Source: Marchantia polymorpha subsp. ruderalis (lineage: Eukaryota; Streptophyta; Marchantiopsida; Marchantiales; Marchantiaceae). From it: a DNA stretch of 64,000 nt. The notes under the pieces are model-generated. The model had not been told where the DNA came from. It worked only from the letters and a program-made list of their open reading frames with translations, and made no database searches. Positions 23,887-32,389 of the stretch are shown here, piece after piece. The DNA is taken from NCBI GenBank assembly GCA_037833965.1, contig AP031359.1:4026001-4090000 (forward strand). Reading direction: 5' to 3'. Position 1 is the first letter of the stretch; each line of letters opens with the position of its first letter. The position numbers and the translations under genes were made by a program.

Positions 23887-26800
23887 TGTAATGACAGATT
23901 AATACCAAAATGGAGCATAATGGTAAAGATCCGATCCCACAAGGACAGAAACAACACAAAGAGTACTTATTGTCACGTATTTAACAGTCTATTCAGAAGT
24001 TTGAATTCTCAGGCGACAATCACTCCCTCAAATACTGCAGGTGTTCGACTCAGAGGTCACTCAAAGGACACAAAAAGCAACGTAAAGCACACACACACAC
24101 ACACACCTGAAACAAGTAAATGCAAAACTCAGAGGTCGATCAGGACCTCAACTTAAGATTCAAGGGGAAAATTTCCCAAGAAGTACACTTAGAGGACCTG
24201 TAGTTAGCGGCCAATTATGAATTTGCTTAAATCCTGTCACTAGCCAAACGCTATTTCAGAACATTTGAATTGGGGCTCCTGCTTTGGATGCGGTACTTTC
24301 GTGAAACCGAAGTCACTCTTACGTGGTGAACAACACACTCAACTCACAAAGCGCGCAGAGAATACAAAAGTCCAAACTGAGAAACTAAATTGAGAAAAGA
24401 CCTCCAAGGCCAACGCCTTGGACTACTTTATTCCTAACTACCAAAAACTGTCATCTGCTGCGGTGCAAGCACCAAACAGGCTCTACGCTTTCGGAGTCGA
24501 CAGTTGTCGCTCCCTCTAACCTCCGCTCTAAACCTAATCTTTTCAAAATGTTTACTAATTCTACCTCTAGCTTCGCTACCGCGTCGCGCGATCTGGTAAG
24601 ATACGATTCTAGCTTCTCGGACAACCAACGATGCCTTTGTACGCTTCTCTCAATCAATTTGGCTGCACGATGCTCAATCTCGCGTAACCAAAGCCTGTTG
24701 TGAGATTTGATCTGCCACAACACGTACCCGCACAAACATTGCTCCACTCGTGCAGTTAAGGCTTCACGCGTCTCTTATGATAACTGCCGATTCTTCCCTT
24801 TGGCCTCCGTCAATTTTGCTTCCACCTCGCATAACTGCTCTTTGGCTTGCGACCGTTTGCGTCCTCAATTCGCTGCACTGCGCCTCGAGCTTCTCGATTA
24901 ACTCTAGATCCGTAATCCGCGCAGCTTTGTACTCAGATATCTTCTTTGCCCTCACCGCCAACTCGGATTCGTACTCGCGCTTCGTTTCCTCCGCGGCAAC
25001 CTACAACTCGTCTACCTTTAATGAGTCAGCGTCGTACGCGGTTTTACAGGCTTCCAATCTCTTCAGTAGGTCCACACTGGCGCACTTAGCTCTCTCCACA
25101 TCCTCACGAAGATTGTCACTAGCTTGCTTCGCCTTCCGTCACTTCTCAACTTCCTCAGTCAACTTCCTCGGAAGTGCTTGGTACTTCGCTTCCGTCAGCT
25201 GACTACTTCGTTCCTTAACGGCGACCTCAACAGCCAGTTCTCTCTTTATTCGCGTTCGATTGTGCACTATCTCCACATAGGATTAATTAGGGATGCCCTC
25301 TGCGTACTTCTCCCGCTTCCGGTCGAGATGCTGGAGCAACGGAAGTACCTTCACATTCAACACGTCGGCGGCACCCAAGGCTGGCAACTGTGTCTCCTCT
25401 GCTGAGGGTTCCTCACCCTTCTCCAATATCATTATATCCGTGGAGGTTCAAGGTGAGCTCACCTTCTGCGGTTCACTCTCGGCTGCTGCCACGTCTTCCA
25501 CAGCCTTTGCCGCGACTTCCTCCAACGCCACCGGATCCTCCTTAGTGTCTGAAGACACCGTCAATACCTTAGCGGCTTGGCCCCGAGGTTCCTCCATACG
25601 GGTACTCTCCACAGGGACATATCTCCGCCTCAATGGAACATCCTCAGCCAAGATGGCTTTCCCTTTATCTCTCCGTGAAGCCTGCGACTGTTCGACAGAA
25701 GTCGACCGGTCGTCTACAGAGTAGGGCTTCTTCCTTATCGACTCTTCCTTTTCCCTGGCCACTTTCTCCATTGGCCTTGCTTCTTGACTAGGACATCTTT
25801 TCCTCACTGTCCTCCTACTCTTGGGGCTGCTATCGTCATCTAAGACCAACCTCTTGGCCTTCATCTTTGACGGGGACCGAAAGTCGGGTGTTTGCATCAC
25901 AATGAGGGCGGTGCACTGCAACCGCTCCTCTCCTACTGCAGCCTCATCGATTCTACGCTTCTTTCTTGGCTGTGAGTCCTGCCGACCTTGAGGTCGCTTC
26001 CATTTCTGCTGAGGGGAGCTCCACTGTTCGCCTTCTAGATCCGAATTGACCTCGTTAGCTAACACTACTTCCTCTCCTTCTTGCGCTACAGTCCGCATTG
26101 GAAACACACTCCTCTCTTCAGCAGTCAATAAGTTCATGCCCCTATAGAATTTAATAAAAAACGGGGACAAGTAACTAGGCGACCCTCCTGCGAGTAGCCC
26201 AATGTGCTCTCGGGTTACAGTCTAGAAGATTCGCCTCCAGTGAATACGATCTCCGCGCAAAGCTCTCTCGATGAACTCCACCTGCCAAGTCATCATGTAC
26301 GTGGGTCGCTGCGGCCAAAGGATTTGCATCAAAGCCATCGCGATATTTTGCCGCATTCGATCACGATACCAGACTGTGCGGTACCCATTCTTTCCAGTGC
26401 GGGGATGCTTGAACAGGTTGACATAAGCTCTTCCTTCTTCTTTTGTCACTCGAACACTCTCGCTATCGAAGATGAAATCTCCGTCGTCACCCGCGCACCG
26501 TCCCAAGACCTTCTTCCAGTCCCAGATTTCCCAGGTATCGGGATGGCTTCAATAGCCCGCCGGTTTTGGCAACCCATTGTTGTCCCATTCCTGTATGATT
26601 GTCTCGCTCGTCCAATTCCAACCCCACAATAAAAAATCCATCTTCACCAGGATCAAATCACAAAAATAAGACCTTAAACCAACCTCGGGCACTCGTAGAG
26701 CGTGGAGTTTGATCGGCCGAACCATCGCTAATTCTCGCTCTTCTCGTCCGCGCGCCTCTGTCCTGCGTCAATGTCTCAATGTGTTCGTGAAATGCGAGCG

Positions 26801-27237
26801 ACGAGCACTCGACTCCTTGAATACTTTCCGCCGTCGCATTGGTCTCCCATGCGTGCGAATTGAAGGTGCCGCCATTCGAATTCTTTCCCGTGCGGCACTA
26901 TCTTTTACGTCTCCGATACCCTTCACCGCTTGGTGACCGTGAAGCTTCGATGTCCTCACGTACACCGGCTGAGTATCCTTTCCCGAGTACTTGCTTGGGT
27001 ACTCAAGCGAGGTAGTTCTTCACCTGTCCTCACAGGTTCAGACCTCACCGTCATCTTGAGGGTCATAGTAGGAGTACGTCTGAGGTTCCCTCCAAAGTAC
27101 TACTACTACCTCATCTACACCGTCACGTTGCTAGTCTACTCTAATCTAATTACTTCTACTCTCAAAGGTTAAAACCGACCGCAATTTCCCAACCTTCTAT
27201 TCTAATTCCGAAAAAACAAAAAAACTTACCTATCACA
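23887..27237 (-). mobile_element. Family 2 solo LTR with internal ORF and ACTCA duplication
   Basis: Termini are TG...CA (plus-strand TGTAATGACAG at 23887, CTATCACA at 27237), and the element is flanked by the 5-base duplication ACTCA at 23882-23886 and 27238-27242. It interrupts a related LTR ORF whose halves rejoin across the site. The 3351-base unit includes a full 5' T-rich signature, an LTR ORF and the AATAAA-hairpin region, so the ORF is part of the LTR. There is no primer site, gag or pol. It is most simply a solo LTR left by LTR-LTR recombination. Confidence 0.85.
24451..26960 (-). pseudogene. LTR ORF inside the solo LTR
   Basis: The head domain begins near 26690 (MDFLLWGWNW, then VLGRCAGDDGDFIFDSESV at 26506 and MALMQILWPQRPTYMMTWQV, SPFFIKFYRGMNLLTAEE). 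A stop after IHWRRIF and a few frame changes separate it from the basic/acidic linker (25448-26170, 240 residues open). The YLDR block lies near 25340. The coiled coil is at 25.2-24.75 kb, and the C-terminus at 24747-24451 contains CGYVLWQIKSHNRLWLRE and SYLTRSRDAVAKLEVELVNI. It is a close relative of the plus-strand ORF at 16205-17617. Confidence 0.7.
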
Positions 27238-27242
27238 ACTCA
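27238..27242. repeat. Target-site duplication ACTCA, right copy
   Basis: It is identical to 23882-23886 and immediately follows the CA terminus at 27237. Coding sequence of the interrupted ORF continues on both sides. Confidence 0.8.
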
Positions 27243-27905
27243 ACTTCCCTTCAAGACATGCTCGAAGAAGACGACTTGCCAAGCAGTGACATAAGTTGTG
27301 CGTTGCGGTTGTAGGATGTGCATGACTCCCAATGCAATCGCACGTCTCTTTGAATACTTGTAATCCGCGGTCTTCAATCCATTCGTTTCTAATCGCGCGT
27401 TTCGGAAGAGTGGGGCGAAAGTGAATTCTTCTGTGCGGGTTATCTTCACGCTTTTCTTCTTGAATATATAATCCCCGATGTACTCGGCGCACGGCCCCAA
27501 CACTCTTGTCCAGTGCTCAATTGTCCACAACATCGGATTGCCGCGGAGATCCTCTCCTTCATTTCGATTCTTGTCCATGATCTCCTTACAAATGCTCGCC
27601 GACACGTAATTCCAATTCCACAAGAGGAAATCTAGATGCAATTTGCTGAGCTTCCGTCTATAGGGTCGCAATTCCTTGCACAAGGCACTTTCAACGGAAC
27701 CAATTTCCGCATCTTGGGCGTCTTGGGTGGCACCATCTCTTTAATCGCGTCTTTGATGCTAACCAGGTCGATCGATTTTGCTCTCTTCCGTTCTTGCTCG
27801 ATATCGCAATGTCGGCGCAAATGTTCTCGTTGCACTCTTACCCTCGATGCCCTAACATTCCTCTCACGTGCACAAATTGATACCCTCGGCGCGTGTAAAC
27901 ATTAA
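27243..27905 (-). pseudogene. LTR ORF N-terminal head (split gene, 5' part)
   Basis: The head domain is open from 27683 to 27240: KLHLDFLLWNWNYVSASICK, NPMLWTIEHWTRVLGPCAEY, VMHILQPQRTTYVTAWQVVF. Upstream, at 27.83-27.68 kb in another frame, lies MRKLVPLKVP, which matches the ORF start at 50747 (MAPKKSEKVRKLVSLKVPYK). The gene is cut at 27242 by the solo LTR and continues at 23881. The upstream 28.0-27.9 kb holds GCCGAAGG/CTTCGG repeats and the T-rich LTR start. Confidence 0.7.
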
Positions 27906-28165
27906 TCGACCCTTCGCGAATTTTAATTGAACTTCGTCGTCTTCGCTGAAGACCCGACTTTTGCATCCTCCAAAATGACTACGCCGAAGGTCCAAAGATC
28001 CAAAGATCTTCGGCCAAAGGCAAAGCCTACTTTCCTTCTCTGTCTAGTTAAATTTTCCATAATTCTTCTAACTTCTACAACTTAGGACTTATACATCTAC
28101 ATTCTAACACGAATATGTTTAAGTTTTTGTTAATTTTGTAAAAAACAAAAAAATCAAGCACCACA

Positions 28166-28610
28166 AAATTCAGAGTGAATACAGAGGCCCAAAGCTCTTT
28201 CCTTGGAGGGCTTTTTTCTCAATTGTTTTGTCTCGGCTATCATCCTGTGTCTATCATGCATGTTCATGAAATTGTGAGTGAGTGTCACCGTGCATGATGC
28301 GCTCTAGTTTGTCGAAGCTACCGCATCTGAAGTTGCAAGTGTTCGATTCGGATGTTCCGAGTGTGTCTAGGGCTATTCAAGATTTAAGCAAGTTTGACTT
28401 TGGCTATTCGGGGCAGTAGGCTGAGAATGAGCAATGCTTGGAAGTTTGTCCCCCTGAATTTTGAGTGTAGAGCCGAGTGCGATTCCTGTAGGCTTTGATG
28501 GACAAATTTCAAGTTGTGTGTGTGATTACACTCTGCTCTTCAAACCTTCAGCTGTAATTGAGCAGTGTCTTTTGGAAGTGACATGTGCTTGAGAAGTAAA
28601 ACTCCTAAAT
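28166..28610 (+). mobile_element. Family 2 LTR 3' part (plus), left of the Family 1 insertion
   Basis: It carries the AATAAA-like/CCAAAGC hairpin region (28174-28215), then the untranslated LTR part up to GTAAAACTCCTAAAT at 28610, where Family 1 copy B begins. The LTR resumes after the insertion at 38861 (AAATAGAATATAAAC...) and ends at 38968, followed by primer site and gag of the same element. The intact homologous site is seen at 49626-49968. AAAT is present on both sides of the insertion. Confidence 0.8.
28607..28610. repeat. Target-site duplication AAAT, left
   Basis: AAAT precedes the TGTC terminus at 28611 and is repeated at 38861-38864 after the GACA terminus. Joining the flanks restores the Family 2 LTR sequence seen uninterrupted at 49.85 kb. 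Confidence 0.65.
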
Positions 28611-28722
28611 TGTCGTGCGACTCAATATCGCCATACATCATACATCGCTGACATGCTCTACTCACAACTCACACATACATACACAAGGAACGAGAGTGTC
28701 CACACACAAAGGTATCACAACT
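28611..28722 (-). repeat. Terminal repeat b2, copy B
   Basis: It is 112 bases, TGTCGTGCGACT...GGTATCACAACT. It differs from b1 (28979-29090) at about five positions, all transitions. It forms the outer 3' end of the element. Confidence 0.85.
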
Positions 28723-28726
28723 AAAA

Positions 28727-28976
28727 TGTCGAAACACAAATACACAAAGAGTCAAGCCAAACTCACTACTCTTAGGTAGACTACAAGTCAAAGCTAAGGG
28801 GAAAAACCCCGACGCGTAAGGCTCAACTCGAAGAACTGACAGTTCTTCGAGCTAGCCTTGAATATAACCCACGGTCGACGACCTCAACGTGCATGGCGTC
28901 CCAACCTGTATCTACCCTCAAACTCAAATATAACGTGTCTACACTCAAATCCACACTAACGTCTCGAGCCATGACA
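28727..28976 (-). repeat. Terminal repeat a2 (LTR-like), copy B
   Basis: It is 250 bases with TGTC...GACA ends and about 97 percent identical by eye to a1 (38594-38860), which has an extra 16-17 base tandem duplication of CGTCCCAACGTGTACC. It contains a perfect 12+1+12 palindrome at 28827-28851. It lies between b1 and b2. Confidence 0.85.
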
Positions 28977-28978
28977 TT

Positions 28979-29090
28979 TGTCGTGCGACTTAGTATCGCC
29001 ATACATCATACATCGCTAACATGCTCTACTCACAACTCACACATACATACACAAGGAACAAGAGTGTTCACACACAAAGGTATCACAACT
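28979..29090 (-). repeat. Terminal repeat b1, copy B
   Basis: This is the inner copy of the 112-base repeat, directly after the purine tract on the minus strand. The equivalent repeat in copy A (4520-4632) is the very end of that element. Confidence 0.85.
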
Positions 29091-29103
29091 CGCCCCCCTA
29101 GCT
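29091..29103 (-). promoter_or_regulatory. Polypurine tract, copy B
   Basis: The minus strand reads GCTAGGGGGGCGAG just before b1, which begins TTGTGATACC. Position and composition fit the primer for plus-strand DNA. Copy A has AGAGGGGCGAG at the same place. Confidence 0.6.
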
Positions 29104-29248
29104 GGCGGTCAGGTCCCTCTGACTCCCAGGTAGCCCTATCTACAACTACATGCTATGCACCTTCGTGGGTGCGCGAACCAGTAGGCCGGGTGCTATGTCG
29201 CCCCATCGTTAGTTGCATATCTGCAATTCATAACATATGAAGATCAAG

Positions 29249-30112
29249 TCATCTACCCTCTGAAGTACATCGAGGATAAACCCACCGTCCAGTAGGAACA
29301 ACATCAATAGGTGGAGTCAAGCACGACATGTGCCATCCCCTAGAACACCTATCACACACCAACATATGGGCCGCCTGATCAGTTGACCCACATAACATGC
29401 ACCTCAAGCCGGCACGTACAATCGCCAAGCTTAGGTCCATAGTACCATCCACGTTTGGGAGGTGGCATGGCGCAGAGTTGCGCACATGATCCTTCCAAAC
29501 GACACCGTCACGACCCTCCAACATGAGAACTCCAGGAGGTAACACCTCTTGCACTCGCAAGGTAGTGCGTCCTACCGTCACATCCAACGTAGTCGGTGCA
29601 GTCTGCTGTAGATAGACGTAATCTTCCACGCAGAACCTACGAATTGATGGTCGATAACCTCCTCCTCGAATAGTTGCAGACCGCAACGTATCCCGGTGCT
29701 GAGCAATCGCAAGGTTCTCAAACGCTGCAGGCATAACTCTCCGAAAGAGCACTGCACGTTGAGAACACACTCTCATCCACATATCTAGATCATCAAGGTT
29801 CACCACCTCGCTAGACTCACGACGAATCGCTGCAGGCAAGTCTGGATCTCGGCCGTACAATAGAAAATATGGTGAAAACGAAGCCAAGGATGCTTGACGA
29901 CTGAATCGATATCCCATGGCCAACCATGGTAACTGAATATCCCAGTCCCCAAGATGCCCCTTCTGTAGGCCATACTTGCGCAACGCTCTCTTCACCGTCT
30001 GTACCATCCGCTCAGCCAAACCATCCGCCTCTGGATGATTTCGGGAAGTAGTCTGGTGATCAATCAGCGTCTTGTCACACAAGACCTGAAACTCACCCTG
30101 AAACTCTGTCCC
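29249..30112 (-). CDS. Integrase core end, C-terminal domain and PHD finger (pol C-terminus)
   Basis: Open after the TAG at 30113-30115. It continues the catalytic core (GTEFQGEFQVLCDKT; catalytic Glu in HPEADGLAERMV) and the C-terminal integrase domain (FCVEDYVYLQQ ... GVVWKDHVRN). After a short linker the last 49 residues form a PHD-type zinc finger: CMLC, CDRC, WHMSC, then RWVYPRC, i.e. Cx2C-x11-Cx2C-x4-H-x2-C-x14-[Y]x2C. The seventh ligand is Tyr here but Cys in copy A. PHD fingers bind histone H3 tails, so this module could steer integration as chromodomains do in other gypsy elements; that role is an inference. It ends with TGA at 29249. Confidence 0.85.
   Translation of the reverse strand, partial: GTEFQGEFQVLCDKTLIDHQTTSRNHPEADGLAERMVQTVKRALRKYGLQKGHLGDWDIQLPWLAMGYRFSRQASLASFSPYFLLYGRDPDLPAAIRRESSEVVNLDDLDMWMRVCSQRAVLFRRVMPAAFENLAIAQHRDTLRSATIRGGGYRPSIRRFCVEDYVYLQQTAPTTLDVTVGRTTLRVQEVLPPGVLMLEGRDGVVWKDHVRNSAPCHLPNVDGTMDLSLAIVRAGLRCMLCGSTDQAAHMLVCDRCSRGWHMSCLTPPIDVVPTGRWVYPRCTSEGR
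29264..29398 (-). other. PHD finger domain at integrase C-terminus
   Basis: C4HC3 spacing is typical of PHD fingers, including the Trp two residues before the final Cys pair and the SRGWHMSCLTPP core. One Cys is replaced by Tyr (TGT/TGC to TAT, a G-to-A change). Copy A keeps WICPRC, so the loss is private. Confidence 0.8.
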
Positions 30113-31573
30113 CTAATCGGTCAACACCTCAGCTGGTGCACCAAAGTGACTAAGCACCCTGTCAAGGAAAACATATGCTACTCCCTCACTCGCCTTGTCA
30201 GGTAATGCCACCAACTCAATCCACTTGGAGAAATGCTCCACCATCACCAACACATACCGATGATGTCGTGCAGTCAAAGGTAGTGATCCAGCAAAGTCCA
30301 AACTCCAACGGTAACCCAATCCCATGATAGATAAGGAATGTAACTCTGGTGTCGGGGCATTGAACGATGCCCTCACTCGATCACAAATCATGCAACGTGA
30401 TACCAACTGCTGTACCTGCGTATGCATACCACGCCACCAATACTGACCGAGGAGTAAGCTGTACGTACGCTTCACTCCAAAATGTCCCAACTCCTCATGA
30501 GCATGCCTCACAATGCGTGCTCTCTTAGTTGGATGCGGTACTACTCGTACCCTACCGTCCTCCCACACTCGGAGAACATGTGCTCCCTCCAATCGGTATC
30601 TCTTCGCCCTCTGGAGAACACGATCTCGCTCCTTGGCACCCACTGTGCCTGGCACCATACTGGTCCGTAGGAACTCCAACACCAACGCATCATCGTGAAC
30701 ATCACGCTGGTCCACACCACCATCCTCAACCTCAAGATCCGAAGACTGACTATCTACTCTCTGACTAGAGTAAGACGTCAAGTGGTCCTCACTACTAGAG
30801 GCTCCACGTAACCAACACATGAAGGCCGATGCATGCCAACCGGGCACCATCTCCTCATCAACCTCACCATGCCACCTAGCTCCAGTGTCATCCTCCTGGC
30901 TAGTGCATGGGTTCCGACTCAAACCGTCGGCATCCAGGTTCGCAACTCCAGGCCTATGCACCACCTGAAAGTCGTACTCCTGTAAGATGAGAGCCCACCG
31001 TGCAAGCTTCCCTGTGAGCTTGTCAGACTCCATCAACCACTTGAGCGGTTGATGATCGGTAACAAGGATAAACTGCGTACCAAACAAGTAACATCTGAAG
31101 TGTGCCACAGCCCACACCGCTGCCAAACAGTCTCCCTCGTACGAACTATACCGCGACTGTGCTGCATTATTCGAACGACTAGCGTACGCAATCACAAACT
31201 CCTTGCCCTCATCATCACACTGTGTCAACACCGCTCCAAGTCTCAACATACTCCAATCAGTGTGCAACTGGTATGGTCGACCTCTGATAGGTCTCCTCAA
31301 GATGGGAGCGGCCACCAACCTGGCCTTGAGCTCAACAAGAGCTCTCTCCTGCTCATCTCCCCATTGCCACTCCTTATCCGACTTCAGCAACTGGTTCAAA
31401 GGCTTTGCTTTAGCACTGAATCCCTTCACATATCTCCGGTAATAGTTTGCCAAACCCATGAACGCACGAACTCTACTCACATCCGCTGGACGAGAAATGC
31501 ACGCAATAGCCTCCACCTTTGCCTGCTGAACTCCCAAACCACCTGGGTAGATCACATGACCCAAGTACTCCAC
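30113..31573 (-). CDS. RT thumb, RNase H and integrase N-terminal part (pol)
   Basis: The 486-residue open stretch begins just after an in-frame TAG at 31577. It covers the RT connection (VEYLGHVIYPGGLGVQQAKV; FMGLANYYRRYVKGFS) and RNase H with its acidic residues (LHTDWSMLRLGAVLTQ, YEGDCLAAVWAV, LVTDHQPLKWL, VANLDADGLSR). The integrase HHCC zinc domain follows (HAHEELGHF...CMICDRV), with the first two core Asp residues (RWSLDFAG; EVLTD). The TAG at 30113 stands where copy A has CAA, between LTD and GTEFQ, so it is a point lesion. Enzymes: RNA degradation in the hybrid, and DDE-type strand transfer. Confidence 0.9.
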   Translation of the reverse strand: MEYLGHVIYPGGLGVQQAKVEAIACISRPADVSRVRAFMGLANYYRRYVKGFSAKAKPLNQLLKSDKEWQWGDEQERALVELKARLVAAPILRRPIRGRPYQLHTDWSMLRLGAVLTQCDDEGKEFVIAYASRSNNAAQSRYSSYEGDCLAAVWAVAHFRCYLFGTQFILVTDHQPLKWLMESDKLTGKLARWALILQEYDFQVVHRPGVANLDADGLSRNPCTSQEDDTGARWHGEVDEEMVPGWHASAFMCWLRGASSSEDHLTSYSSQRVDSQSSDLEVEDGGVDQRDVHDDALVLEFLRTSMVPGTVGAKERDRVLQRAKRYRLEGAHVLRVWEDGRVRVVPHPTKRARIVRHAHEELGHFGVKRTYSLLLGQYWWRGMHTQVQQLVSRCMICDRVRASFNAPTPELHSLSIMGLGYRWSLDFAGSLPLTARHHRYVLVMVEHFSKWIELVALPDKASEGVAYVFLDRVLSHFGAPAEVLTD

Positions 31574-31579
31574 CTTCTC

Positions 31580-32386
31580 CTAGAAGAACCTACACTTCCC
31601 AGGATGTAACCGCAGACCATGAGCCCTCAACCGCTCAAGCACAATCTGCAAATGTATCTGGTGTTGCTCCACCGTGTCGCTAAACACCAAGATATCATCA
31701 ATGTAACATCTGACAAAATCTAGCCCCGCTAGAATCCTGTCCATCACTCTCTGGAACTCGGCAGGTGCATTCTTCAACCCAAAGGGTAAGAATCGCCACT
31801 GATACAAACAATCCTTGCCGTGGGAGTTGACACCCCAAAACGCTGTCTTGGCCTTGTCCTCCTCCCGAATCGGCAACTGATGGTATCTCGCCCGAAGATC
31901 CAAAGTACTAAAAATCCTCGCATGTCCCACCACATCGAAGATCTCCTCAGGTGTAGGCATGGCATACTTATCGGCCTTCGTCTGCCGATTGATAGGACGG
32001 TAATCTCCACACATCCGCCTATTCGTGTAGTTGCCATGTACATCCTTCTTCGCTGGCATAACAGTGGCTGAAGCATACTCACCATGCGACAACTCCACTA
32101 ACCCAGCCTCCAATAACTCCAACGTCCGACTCTGAATCAAGTCCCTTTCCATATCACTATATCGATAGGGACGACGGAAGATTGGCGTATCACTAGCCAA
32201 CTCTATCCGTATGCCAGGTCCAATCAAAGTACCCAACTCCTTCATACTGAAGGCAAAACAACTCCTATAGTCACGTAGGAATTGTATCAACCGTCGCCTC
32301 TCTCCTCCGGTGATCTGAGAACCAATCAATGGCTCCCACTCCTCCTCCATGGACCCACAAGAGGGAGGCGATACTGTCACTGGTTG
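31580..32386 (-). CDS. Reverse transcriptase (pol)
   Basis: It starts directly after the UAG at 32387 in the same frame and has no AUG until SCGSM, which fits expression by readthrough or by cleavage from a fusion. RT motifs are complete: RMCGDYRPINRQTKADKYAM, STLDLRARYHQLPI, FGLKNAPAEFQRVMDRIL and the catalytic RCYIDDILVFSD (both Asp present). It synthesises cDNA from the element's RNA. The stop at 31577 (TAG where copy A has a sense codon) truncates it in the thumb. The family is Ty3/gypsy. Confidence 0.92.
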   Translation of the reverse strand, partial: QPVTVSPPSCGSMEEEWEPLIGSQITGGERRRLIQFLRDYRSCFAFSMKELGTLIGPGIRIELASDTPIFRRPYRYSDMERDLIQSRTLELLEAGLVELSHGEYASATVMPAKKDVHGNYTNRRMCGDYRPINRQTKADKYAMPTPEEIFDVVGHARIFSTLDLRARYHQLPIREEDKAKTAFWGVNSHGKDCLYQWRFLPFGLKNAPAEFQRVMDRILAGLDFVRCYIDDILVFSDTVEQHQIHLQIVLERLRAHGLRLHPGKCRFF

Positions 32387-32389
32387 CTA
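32381..32389 (-). promoter_or_regulatory. Candidate stop-readthrough site UAG CAA CCA, copy B
   Basis: The only interruption between the DNMT frame and the RT frame is TAG (32387-32389), followed by CAA CCA. This matches the UAG-CAR-YYA rule for programmed readthrough. The upstream and downstream frames are identical. Copy A keeps the same arrangement at 7589-7597 with YYA = TCA. Confidence 0.6.

Larger units (their letters stand above)
21176..28165 (-). mobile_element. Family 2 giant LTR, interrupted by a nested solo LTR
   Basis: The minus-strand start at 28165 is TGTGGTGCTTGATTTTTTTG and the end at 21176 is ...TCATTACA. Without the nested insertion (23887-27237 plus one 5-base duplication) it is about 3.6 kb. 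It contains an LTR ORF split by the insertion: N-terminal part at 27243-27900, remainder at 21815-23881. The ORF is followed by two successive AATAAA-hairpin regions (about 21790-21822 and 21700-21735), as in the LTR at 12099-16017. Flanks do not show a target duplication. Confidence 0.65.

Noticed and set aside
24085-24110. CA microsatellite as an origin or regulatory element
   Set aside because: It is a simple expansion at a position where sister LTRs have shorter CA runs; nothing else supports a function.
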